This document shows positions 47,541 to 59,100 of a DNA stretch of 64,000 nt, piece after piece (the stretch's first letter is position 1; every line of letters starts with the position of its first letter). Both the position numbers and the translations under genes were made by a program. The stretch lies in assembly GCA_963971285.1 (NCBI GenBank), contig OZ020255.1, positions 17,628,931 to 17,692,930 of the forward strand, read 5' to 3'. The notes under the pieces were generated by a model. It saw only the letters and a list, made by a program, of their open reading frames with translations, was not told where the DNA came from and searched no databases. The stretch is from Astropecten irregularis (Eukaryota; Echinodermata; Asteroidea; Paxillosida; Astropectinidae).

Positions 47541-49913
47541 CTTACTCCATGCATTTTATAAATTTCTGGTCATTATTTTGGCTGATGAGCAGTTAGTAGC
47601 AGTTTATTACTTGTATTATTTTGTATAGAATAAGAACTTAGAAGGCACAAAATCACACTCACAGGAACAAGCCTGTACAGTACATTACAATGTATACACC
47701 ACTACGCATACACTGTCAAGTTTCACTTGACTACTTAATATCAAATGCACTGGCAAACCCGTGTGTATGTTGTACGCAGCCCTTACAATCACATACACCC
47801 AGTATGTAGGCCTACACCCTAACCCATTCTAACCCCCGACCAGCTTTTGCAATAGGCCTACTGAGTTCAGGAACAAACTGCATGTACCAACAGCGCACAT
47901 GTAATATGATCACTGCACTGTAGACAACTAGACATACTAAGGCAATAGACATTCTCATCTTCAATTGAATCAATTTGTCTTGTTATCTATCAAATTCCTT
48001 AGAAGATTTGGATGCAACCTAAAAAACTATTAACATTTTTGAAACAAGTATGTACATGTACGCATACTTAAATCAAACAAATTGGCTTTTTCTGAAGTTT
48101 AGTGTCAAACATGTAAAAAGGGAACTTTACACCATTTCTACACATAAAACTGCTGGATTCTGAGTTATAATGTTTGAAGGTTTAGATTTAAAATATACCA
48201 GACTCTTTTCACTAACGTAACTGACTAACAATCAAAAACAGGAAGATGATAAAAACCACAATATATGACACACTTGGAAAAACACATTTTACGCTGGCAA
48301 AAATACCACAAACAAACAGGTCTATTGTCACAGTGTCAGTGTTGTGTCACTTGAGTTCATTACACCAACATTTGCAACGCTTGGACAGATTCTAGGACAA
48401 TCGTTACAACCTGCCTTTGAATGAAATTACTACATGCAATTTTACAAGGTTAGAAAAGTTACGTCCTGTCAAGGTTAATTGGCAGTTAACATCTATATTA
48501 AGTACATATAATGAAAGGCTGGTACAGTCTTAATAACGAGCAATCAGAATAACAATCATGAATTGTAAGAAAAGAAAATAAGATTCAGAGTTTTATATGT
48601 GAGGATGAGTCTTAACTTCTTGACCGTAAATCTTATTTTATATTGTATAACATTACAAGTATGAAGTAATTAACTGCTGCAAACAGCTCATCAACCAAAA
48701 TAATGAAATTAAAAAAATGCTTCAAGGAGGAGTTGGAGTTGGGAGGACCTGATTCGTTTCGATCCTAGCAGTATCTTTATCAAAGGCTCAAATTATATTT
48801 ATTGTTATAACAAACTTGCGCTCAATTGCAGAATACCCCGCCACTCACCTCTAGCTCTCCATCATTGAAGCTGTGTACATTGTTGTCGTTCTTGACCGTT
48901 GTTACTAGCCTTGCCTGTCTAACTTTTATTCGCTTTAGACAATTAATTTTGGCAATCTTTCCCAATCTAAACATGGGCGATTGTGGGTTAACGGGATCCC
49001 AAAACACATTGATTTTTTTGGCTCTGAACTAACTTCTACTCCTCAAAAATGATACTTTTGACTTTCAGCAAATGTTCCTGGGTCCTTAAAAGCCTAGATT
49101 GAAGAAATTTGTTAAACATTTCAGGGTTAAAATTCAATTTTCTTACGCGCTTCTTGTAAACTTAAAAACAGGCCGTCTGATCGCGTGAGGCCATTTTGTC
49201 TGGTCTGGTTAGTCTAGTGCCCAGACCCAACATATCAAGAGTCCTCAAAATGTCAGAGTGGAAACCAGACTATTCTCGTGTGCGGCCGTCCGTGCAGCGG
49301 TGAAATGTTACAATCTTGGTTACCGTTTTTACCCCATAATTTCCCTCAGAAATCAAAGCCCTGCCCTCTTTCCAAAAAATTAACCTTGGTAATATAGAGG
49401 AGAAGACCAACAAAGTATATGTAGGTAAGTTACTTTTCAAAAAGAAGTTTCCTTTCCTTTATAGTTTTAGGACCCGTAAAGCTACAATCCCCTAAACATG
49501 TATATTAATTAATGCCTTGACATGGTAAACATTCATTTCGGCACATTGTGGTCCGTCGAAAAATACACCTAACGGTTAGTATTTTTTATGCCAACCAAAT
49601 AACGCTTTTCTGTACTCAAATTTTGATTTATAATCAGGAATAAAAGTTTAAAAACCAAATGTATTTTTAGGCCTACTCGGAATGTGAGAAAGCTACTTAA
49701 TGCACATTATACCAGCATGAATTTCTACATCGTATCACGAAGAATTAGTTTAAAGAAACACACGCATGCCATTAGAACAACTTTTCATAATTGCAGATTT
49801 CTACCTCCATTTGATCCAATCAGTATTCCACATACAACTTGCAAGCAGAGTCGTTCACACGAAATTGACAACAAAACTGTTAAAAACGGCAAACTTAAAA
49901 CATCGATTCTTAC

Positions 49914-50095
49914 CAGCTAGCAGAAAATACCATCCCGTCTAGTCCACGAAGAGGTACGGCAAGGAATGCTGTTTTGCAATGTTTATCCTCATGATGTCAC
50001 AGGGCAGTTATATTGATGTCATTTTGGCAGGAATCCGTGGATAACCTTTCGACCAGAACCGAGAGAAATTCTAAACAGACGCCATTTTCCTGAGC
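49914..50095 (-). other. Inferred noncoding first exon of the ARHGAP21/23-like gene (approximate 5' end)
   Basis: On the minus strand a clean donor (CTG|GTAAGA) ends this stretch at 49914. Upstream there is an AAAATGGC core, resembling a YY1 initiator-type site, at 50081-50088, and a GC box further upstream. The next downstream exon (43158-43262) has a strong acceptor before its 5' UTR, so at least one noncoding exon must lie to the right, and this is the best candidate I found. The 5' boundary is a guess and no transcript data are available. Confidence 0.35.
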
Positions 50096-50147
50096 CAGTT
50101 TGCTCATGAATGAAAAGCGTCACGCCTTGTCGCTGTAACGACATAGA

Positions 50148-50154
50148 GGGCGGG
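50148..50154 (-). promoter_or_regulatory. GC box upstream of the inferred RhoGAP-gene first exon
   Basis: GGGCGGG on the plus strand (CCCGCCC on minus), about 60 bases upstream of the AAAATGGC motif that may mark initiation. Spacing and orientation fit a TATA-less Sp1/YY1-type promoter, but a 7-base match is weak evidence alone. Confidence 0.25.
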
Positions 50155-50360
50155 CTTCATTCTTTTGGCCCATTTTTTTTCTCTAATTTTTTCTAATCGT
50201 GCCTTTACATTCATTACTAATTTCTTGTAAAACATAAAGCCTGGCTGTGCGTCAGAAAAATAGGTCTAAAATAACAAAGTTCAGGATGCAAAGAGTAAAA
50301 TAATCACCAAAATTGTTCAAAGGAATGTTTGTATTTGTTTGTCAGTGGTATGGGTAGTTG

Positions 50361-50446
50361 TAGACTGGTTCCCGTTCCCTACAGTAGTCTCCTGACGTCT
50401 ATCGTCACTCCTATATATTTTATGTATTGGGACGGGAACCAGTCTA
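50361..50446. mobile_element. 86-bp terminal-inverted-repeat hairpin near the RhoGAP promoter
   Basis: TAGACTGGTTCCCGTTCC at 50361-50378 against GGGACGGGAACCAGTCTA at 50429-50446. It lies about 270 bases right of the inferred first exon. Confidence 0.6.
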
Positions 50447-51444
50447 GGGTAGTTGGTGACTTTTCATAGGACCAAAGACAGGATTTTGTTCAATGTTTTA
50501 ATTGATGGCAAGCTAGACTCTGATACCTTCCTCCATGAGTGAACTATTTAATTAAGCTAGAAAAGTTGTAGGGATTGGGTATGGGAGCAGTCGCGGGGGA
50601 AACACGAGATATTGATCATTTTCTTGGCGACAGATTCAGAGGATCCATGTTTTGCCATTGGGATCATCTTGACTTACAACATCAAGACATTTTATCATTG
50701 TGTGGGTGGAGTGGGCACAAACCCCGCCCCTTGTGCCATCCCTCTTGTCCTTGTGAAAAATAATAGATTCCTCCCGTGTTTCTCCCAAACTGTGCCCCTT
50801 TTGACGATTTTTGAGATTTCAGTAGAAGCCTCGGCGATTCACAGAAACAGGTGTATGATAGTGGTGGAAGGGTGGTGAGTTGGTGATCGCTGCTAAGGAA
50901 CAAGAGCATAATTAGAAAGCTTGCCAAAGAAGTAGTGGTGAAGGGGCTATGGTGGAGTCCAAAAAGATACAGTTAGGGGACTTGGTGATGATGGGGACCG
51001 GGAGTGGTCAAAGATACCCCCCCCCCCCCCCATCGATTAACCACGCCCATCACATCCCATCGCTCTATGAAGAGCGCCCTCTCTTGACCGATACCTTAGA
51101 TTTCGTCTGGTAACCAACCACCCCCTTACATTGCAAAGCACACTGTCGGTTGGGTAGTCGTCCAGTGCTATAGAAACGTGACGCGACGCCGTCAAATTAA
51201 TTGTTAAAACTAAAAAGTTTGCTGATAAAGTAAGAAAACGTTTTGTCATAACATCCCCCCCTCCCTTTGATCGCCAAGCGGCCCCATTACGATATATTGT
51301 TTTCCTGCAAGTACGCTTGACCACTGTTTTTGCTTGTAAATATTATTACGTGAATATTTAAAAAAACAACTAAGAACAATGATTATGATTTATCATCATC
51401 ATGAAATGATGAATGATCATGTTTAGCCTACCTCTTTTTTTATC

Positions 51445-52498
51445 GGTTTCAGGTCAACTCGGTCCGTAACCAACTCGGTCCGAGTCAACTCGGTCCGTGA
51501 CCAACTCGGTCCGTAACCAACTCGGTCCATGACCAACTCGGTCTGTAACCAACTCGGTCCGAGGCCAACTCGGTCCGTAACCAACTCGGTCCGTGGCCAA
51601 CTCGGTCCGTGACCAACTCGGTCCCTATGGGAAAATGCACGCAAAAACGTCTGGTAATTTTGTTGCAGCAAAACGAGTACGAAGTCTCGCAAATTGCGTG
51701 AATTAAACTATTTATTTAGGTCTATTTATTTATTTATTCATTTATCATCTTAAAAACATTAAAAGAATGAAAAATACATTGGCAGGTGCTGCCCAGGGCC
51801 AGGGCCTGACAAAAAGTTATAAAAAAAACCAAAAAAAAAACCCTGTCTTCAAAAGACGTGCCTTCCCAAACACCTGCCAATTAATTATAAATCTTATGTT
51901 AAATTATGTTATATGTATATACACAGATTAATCAAAACAAAGCTAAAAAATCAAAAACAAAAACACAAAACAATCATCATTATTATTCATTAATTGATTT
52001 ATTAATTCTAAACATAAAAAGCACATTTTCATAAGGCATTTGACTTCGTGTATGATTTAATTAATATTTTAATTAAAATTGTATTGTGCCATTTTATCAA
52101 ATAATTATGGTATCAACATAATAAGACATAATTTATTTCTTCACGGTTTCAGCCACAAGCAAAACATATTATGTTATGATGACATTAAAAACATTAATGC
52201 AAATAGCCTACATGTTGTACACTGCTGCAGCAAACTGCATGGATTCTTGTTTGTGTACGTTTTCCCATAGGGACCGAGTTGGTCACGGACCGAGTTGGTC
52301 ACGGACCGAGTTGGTCACGGACCGAGTTGGCCTCGGACCGAGTTGGCCTCGGACCGAGTTGGCCACGGACCGAGTTGGCCACGGACCGAGTTGGCCACGG
52401 ACCGAGTTGGCCACGGACCGAGTTGGCCTCGGACCGAGTTGGTCACGGACCGAGTTGACTCGGACCGAGTTGGTTACGGACCGAGTTGACTGGCACCC
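51445..52498. mobile_element. TU-like foldback transposon with minisatellite inverted termini
   Basis: Left arm 51451-51628 has about 11 head-to-tail copies of a 16-bp unit containing CAACTCGGTCC. Right arm 52271-52490 has about 14 copies of its reverse complement. The four outermost units match one for one between arms, including a 15-bp variant, and the inner edges share CCCATAGGGACCGAG. The outermost bases are also imperfectly inverted (GGTTTCAG and, reversed, GGGTGCCAG). TTTTTATC occurs at both sides (51437-51444 and 52499-52506), an 8-bp target duplication. The loop is AT-rich and has no credible ORF. This matches sea-urchin TU foldback elements as I remember them. Confidence 0.85.
51629..52255. 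other. AT-rich loop of the foldback element, with a small internal hairpin
   Basis: No gene is visible. A secondary inverted repeat, ATTGGCAGGTGCTG at about 51778 against CACCTGCCAATTA near 51870-51884, sits in the left half. TATTTATT runs and A-rich tracts fill the rest. Confidence 0.6.
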
Positions 52499-53036
52499 TT
52501 TTTATCTGTCACATTCAGTCAGTGTCATCAGGTCATGGTCATCATGTCTCATAACCAAGTTTCAGTTGTGAAGATAAACTTTATAAACACTGTTTGGAGA
52601 TTTCCAGGAAAGTTTGAAAACTGAAATTGTCTTGTGTTAATTCTGAAAATTGATCAGGACTTGGACAAAAAAATAACTTGATAGGCCCTAGTTTTAGCTA
52701 ACGTTAGGCTTATTATTTATTCAATCAGTGTCAATGATAAGTGCCGCAGTTAAAAAGAAATCCCAAATGGGCCTAAATGTTAAATTCAAAATTGCTCATG
52801 GCCCAGGTTTAAACTTGCGCAGGCATCAAAATTGTGCTCAACATCAATATTTGTTGACACAAGAGAAGAAAAACTCTGATAAAAATCGATCATCTAGGTC
52901 TACCTGAAATCTCAATGGTATTTTTTTATATATCATATCTAAAAGCGTTAGGCCTACTGATGATCTGACAGGTGTATGAAGTGACTGTAATTTTGCATGG
53001 AGAGACATCTGCGGATTTTGTCCTACAGTACCGACG

Positions 53037-53186
53037 ATGGCTCGCAGTGTCGCCTGGCGTCGTACCATCACCGATGCGGCATCATGGCATCAGGATCAAG
53101 CCCAGTCGGCTACCATCTACATCCTGAGAGAGACAGGACCCACGGGGTTCCTCTTGAAGGAAGAAGGTGAAGCCAAGAAGTTTAAG
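53037..53186 (+). CDS. ZSWIM2: ZSWIM2 exon 1: conserved N-terminus
   Basis: It encodes residues 1-50, with SWHQDQAQSATIYILRETGP and TGFLLKEE, the ZSWIM2 signature before the SWIM finger. Donor TTTAAG|GTAAGG, phase 0. The 5' UTR extends left of 53037 for an unknown distance. Confidence 0.95.
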
Positions 53187-56100
53187 GTAAGGATTTAGGA
53201 TACTTCTTATGAGGCTCCTCCCTGAGCCTTCTACTACTCCTAATATGGCTATGACATTTTGGGGTGCCATAATGTTATGACTATGAGATCTTAAATCAAC
53301 AATTGATTGATGAAATTTTTGTGGAAAATTGCAGCATCCACCTCTAACTAAGTAAAATCAACTTTAATCACCAAATAACCACGAGAAAAACTGACTGAAT
53401 TTTAAGTCATTGAAAAGTGAAAAAAGAAAAATTGACTGGAGCGGGATTCGAGCCAGTGATCTCCGCAACATCGTACCAGCACTCTTATCAAATCAGCTAG
53501 CCAGCCAGTTGGTGGTATCCCTAATAGTCAATTATCTTTGTTCATTTGGCAGTCAGAACTTCAGAAGCCATGATACCAGGCACATACCGCTTTTACGTAT
53601 CAACTTTTTTAGAGTCAGTGATTTTCTCTTGAACAGGTGTTTCTGGGAGATCCGCACAGCTGCACCTGCCCAGTTTTCAAAAAGGAGAGAGATCTTTGCA
53701 AGCATATTTGCTGGTGAGTACAAACAAGGTCACTATGGTCTGAATGGTCTCCAGCACTGAGGCCTTTTCATGATGAGGGTTGGTCCAAGGAAAAAGTGTG
53801 GAGAAACCAGTGTCTAGCACCAAGATGGGACTGCTGATCCCTTCTCATTATGAAATAATAACAAAGTCCACGACAAGAAAATTGATGCATCAGTCGTCGT
53901 TCCAGTCTTTGGGAGACTCAATATGACCAAATGTGTAAAAATCATAAACAGTTTCCCATCCAAATAATACACATGAACATGATCAACTTAGTTGTGATGC
54001 GGTAGCCATGGAAACAGATACTCCCCTGAGATAATCCTGCCTCCAAATCCACTCCACCAATAAATCCATCCTTATCCTAACTTTTTGTGAAAACTGTTTT
54101 CTTTTTTTAATTTCTATTTTCTATCAGGGTGCTGCTGAAAAAGTTCCGAGTTCCGAGAGAAAATTCAAGTAAGTCAGGTCACAAATTGTCAGATGTGTTT
54201 TTGCATGCAGAAAGTATAGTTGTTTGACCCTTGGGAAACTGTCACATATTGCTCCTCTTCACCCAGGTGTAAATGGGTACCTGTGAGGGTAGAGATGGCT
54301 TTGTGGTTTAATTAGCCTCTGTGCGCTTTAAAGCAGCCGGGGCTGTATACTCCCCAGGGAGTTGAGATGGTTTCAGGAATGTAAATTATGGCCGGATGAC
54401 CAGGGATAAGCTCATAGAGAATCTTTGATTATCATGCGCTATATAAGAAGATTTATTATAATTATTAAAAAGAATCAATCAATCAATCACTCAAAAAGTG
54501 AAAATTTTTTTGGTAATGTTTGGAATTTCCATTTTGTTTCAATTTTTTAAAATAAACCTTGATTTGTAGTAACATTCCAGTTGGGTCTTGTGGAACGAGA
54601 AATCAACGAAATACTTCGTGGTATCAACAACCGGAGCCGCCAGCGCAGTCAAGTGCCCCGACACCACGCTGCGCAAAAGCCATCTCGTGCGGACTCATCT
54701 GAGGGTGCGGACGGGAGAGACATCTTACTTCAGCGCGACATAACGGAGGAGGACGTCTGTCCGATTTGTCAGGACGAACTGCTGAATGCGCGGGAAGCTG
54801 TGACCTATTGCAGGTTTGTTGGTTTGTTCTTAACATCATTACTCCACTCATTCAGTTGTAGTCTTTGTGATCAGCCTGATTTTTGATATTTTGAAGTGGA
54901 GTCGAGGATTGAATAGAACAGAGCACTGGGGCTATCTTGTATTCAATCTCCATGCTTTGAATGGTCACTCTGCTCAAATCACAGCTTGAATTTCGTGAAA
55001 AAGGGCACTGGACAGTAGGTCTAGTAATTGAAGCATTTTACTAGACCTGAACTTTTTTCACTAGACCTGTGTCATTCATGTACATAGGAAACTGTAATTG
55101 TATGCAATATTGTGTCAAAAATCATCAGTTTAGGCACCATTTTAATTGTGCATGGAAAACAAAATCACAAGACAGACGGACTAGTGCAGTACACACTTTA
55201 CTAGACCAACACTGAAATCACTAGACTCTGTCCACGGTCTAGTGGATATTTCGAGCCCTGCAAATGTACCGGTAGCTTTTTTTCTTTTAATCCCAAAGGT
55301 ATGGCTGTGCCAAAAGTATTCACATCAAATGCATGAAGGTGTGGGCAGAGCATCAGCGGTCAGTGGGGGAGACGGTCATCCGGTGTCCACTCTGCCGGGA
55401 GGACTTTGGTCAGCTAGAAAACCTGCAGGCCGAGTACCGCAACGCCTCGCTGCAGAAGACCCGGTCTGAACGAGTTGATGTCCACTCTGGTTCCACCTGT
55501 CAACATTGCAATAAGTCCCCCATACAGGGCAAAATCTACAGGTAAAACCAGTGTGCTCGTACCGCCTTTGGAATCCTTTCCTTATTGGGCAAAATTTGAA
55601 AAATTGAAAAGACAATGAAAAAACTAATGACAAATTGCAGACATTTTTTTCTAATTTAAAGGTAATTTCTTACTTTGGTTTTTGCCAAAGAAATACAGAT
55701 TCATGGGCACAAATATCAAGAAAGATACAGTAACAGTCATCTGTGAAAATTTTAGTACCATACGATGACCACTTTTTTTTTTTAGAACACAGTGACAAAC
55801 GGCCACAGTATTTAAAAAAAAATCTTTTCACAATTATTTTTTGTCTTTAAAAGGTCAAAATTGTTTTAGGTCATTGGTTTGACTCTTTCCTGGATATAAA
55901 CAACATTTCAAGCAGAAATATTTTAATGGTATGTTTCGACCATCACCATCTTTACACCTTGTAAGTTATAGGTAAATCTGTGGAGATTTCTGTTTCGGTT
56001 TGCAACCAAAGTATGATTATACTACCTTTAATTGGCATTCCAACAAGTTAGTTCTGTCCAATATAATGGCCTGTAATAAATAATACAAACAGATGATATT

Positions 56101-59100
56101 TTTTTTATTACTAATATTTAGAATTGTTTGTTTGTTTGTTTGTTTGTTTTTATACAGGTGTACCGAGTGTTTTGACTATTCCCTTTGTCATGCATGTTAC
56201 ATTCTCAATGTCCACATGGAACATTCCTTCAAGTTCAAACAGGTATTGGCCAAGCTCTTTGCATATCATTTACATATTATTTACATATCATTTACATATC
56301 TTTCCTAGTAACAAGAGCTTTTTGAAAAACGATTTGAGGCTTTGCATGGTGACAATTGGTATGTGGATCGGTTAGCAAAAAAAACATGTAATATTCTTAC
56401 GTACTTTCGCACTTCTTATTTTGTCGCACTTCCGGTTAGGTCTCAACGTTTCGATTAGCCTGCTCTTGTCATTATCTGGAGAAGAGCCTTTGTGGTTAAT
56501 GGGCCCATCTTGTAGATATTTAAAATTTAAATTGAGATGAATTTCGATTCTTTTTTTTTTTTTGGCTTGCTTAGAAAATGAATCAGCGCTGGCGTCCAGC
56601 TCAGCGAGGGTCAGGCACGGCGCTTCCTCAGGCCGTGATGGATGACCTTCTGGCCAGGGATATATCCGACGGCGACTATGACCTCTTACTGCAGCTTGAC
56701 AGGTAAACGAACGTGAAACATCCGTCTGAAACAAGTCCCAGGGCCGATTTTACTAACGCTTTGCGAAAGCCCAAATCCATTGCTAAATGGAAATTTTTTA
56801 CGCGTTAAAGCGTTAGTGAAATCGGCCCCAAATCTTCGACCTTCCAGGCCATAAGCCAATCGACTTCTTTCGTTGTGTTTTGTTTGCAGCCAGTCGGCCA
56901 ATCAGCCTAGTAACATCCCGGAGAAGGTCATCAAGGGTTTTCCCACGGAGACGGTGCGACAGGGAAGCGCGTTGCTCAACCCCGGGGTGCAGTGCAGGGT
57001 CTGTCTACGAGGTTACACGATTGGGCAGACGCTAAGACGCTTACCGTGCAAGCACAAGGTAGTTTCATGCGTGGTTTCATGGCTTCTGACTGTCAAACGA
57101 ACAAAGATAATTGACTATTAGGGACACCCTTAACATGGGGCTAGGTAGCTCAGTTGGTAAGAGCGCCAGTACGGTATTCCGGAGGTCGCTGGTTCGAATC
57201 CCGCTCCGGTCAATTTTTCTTAGTTCACTTTTCAATGAATTATATAAAAGGAAAGAAAATTTGTTTGGGTCTTAAGAGAAATTAACATCATCTTGCATTT
57301 TGGGGTTTTTCTTCAAAGTTCCACACGTCCTGCATCGACCCATGGCTTCTTCACCAGCACCCGACTTGTCCCGTAGACGGAAGTCTCGTCTGGAGTCCCA
57401 GTTCAAATCAAGCCAATCCGGCCAATCAGAGTCAGCGTAACAAAAAGTCCACCAATGACAGTGCAGCTTCTGAAAACATCTTGGAGGTTCCAGGTATCGG
57501 GGTGACCGCCGTCAGGCTTGGGAGGTGAGCCAGTGCCACTTGAAATGTTTTTGAGTCGTGGTTGTGGATTTTGAATCGTAATGATGCATCTTTGCAGAGT
57601 CTGATACCCTGATTAGGCAGGAGTCTTAGGCTGTGTACCAATTGACTGACTGCGGTCGCTGACTACGGCCGTGGCTGCAACGGCATCTTGAACTGGATTC
57701 AGCCAGTAGAATTTGGACGCGCCTTTTGGCCGCCCCCTCAATAGACGATCTGAATCCATGTTTACAAGCATGTGAATGCTGAGGTCGGCCCGGCCACAAC
57801 GAAGTCACGTTCTTTTGTGGCTTGATATTCGTGACGTCGCAGGCTCAGCTGCGGTCACAGCCAGTCAATTGGGACGCAGCAACAAGATGGCCGCGCTGAC
57901 ATGTCTTGATATGAAAACAAATTATGCATACATTACTTACAACTAATATGAAGATTATAAAAATTACAGGATTCTTTACCAGTAAATCATGAGCCTCTTT
58001 TTGCTAAGCATATTTTCCCTGCATTGAACTCTTTTGGCTTAGCAAAGTTCCGTGCTTAAAAACCCCACGAACATTGAGCTCCGCTAATGCCTAAATGTAA
58101 ACTTTTTTTGTGCCTCTAGGTCTGGTGATGCTGCTAGCAAAGGCAGACTACGAGGAAGAACAGGGATTTCTGAGAGGGCGCCCTCGGACGGCGTACAGGC
58201 ACTGGCCGCCGACTTTGCGCTGACCGGTCTGGGGATTGTCTCCAGAGGCCAGCAACAAAGGTCAGAGGTTAAACACAAACCCTAACCCTGACCCTGACCC
58301 TTACCCTAACCCTGACCCTAAACTCGCTGCCATCTAGTAATGGCTGTACTAGATTCAGCAAAGTACAAGTATAGACCTTTCTTTTGCAACGTCACAGCCC
58401 AAGTTTTTGCCAACCAAGATGGCGGAAATAATGGAGAGCCATCAAATTTGTACAATTTGTACACAAAGATTCATAAACATTGAAAGATATTGCTGAATGT
58501 AATGGAAACAACACAAGCAATGACGGTATGTATTTTGTACAGCTATGGAAAGTTTGCAAACATTTTGGATTTGGTTACACCGTCTTTCCAGAAGATGAAA
58601 TGATTTGTAGCATTTGGCTGCCCATGCCAATCACGAGACAATGTTTGTAAATAAAAGAAAGGTCTAAGGTTTAAGGTCTATACTTTCAGTGGATAAATGC
58701 TCTTAGACATTTCATATGCTGACACCAGCTTTCATTTGGTGTCCTAGCCCAATGAGCCCCAGTAAGCTATGGGACACGGATAATGCAACAAAATAACTCC
58801 TGGCAGTGTTAAGAACCGAAATTCAGGGTAGGAGGTTATATAAAAACAGGCAACAGGTGAATAAAGATCTGCAACATAAGCAAGAGACTTGTTTTTGTCG
58901 AGCGAATCATTGACAGTCATGCATTCATTCACAGTGCGTCGGGAAGCTCAGGGGAGAAACCCAGACATTCGCCGTCAACGAGGAGAAACAGTGGCTCAGC
59001 GTATGGTGCACATACTGACACAGACAGGGAGAGACGCACCTTGACAGACATGATGATACATGCAGATGCAATAGATGCAACAGCGAGTGCCAACAGGTCG

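Larger units (their letters stand above)
43263..49913. other. Inferred RhoGAP intron 1 (6.7 kb)
   Basis: Poly-C/poly-A junction at 43704-43730, repeat fragments at 46690, 46839 and 47452, and a possible alternative first exon at 48849. Otherwise nothing supported. Confidence 0.5.

Noticed and set aside
52176-52571. 131-codon frame with a 16-residue periodic TDRVGHGPSWPRTEL repeat, and its mirror on minus at 51423-51692
   Set aside because: It is the foldback minisatellite. A 16-base unit without stops stays open in several frames on both sides, so the periodic protein is an artefact.
57146-57216. Functional tRNA gene
   Set aside because: Box A and box B are present but the acceptor stem halves do not pair, the anticodon loop is not canonical, and the sequence recurs with fixed non-tRNA flanks, so it is a SINE-type repeat.
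58279-58323. True telomere or chromosome end
   Set aside because: Short, degenerate and inside an intron of an intact gene.
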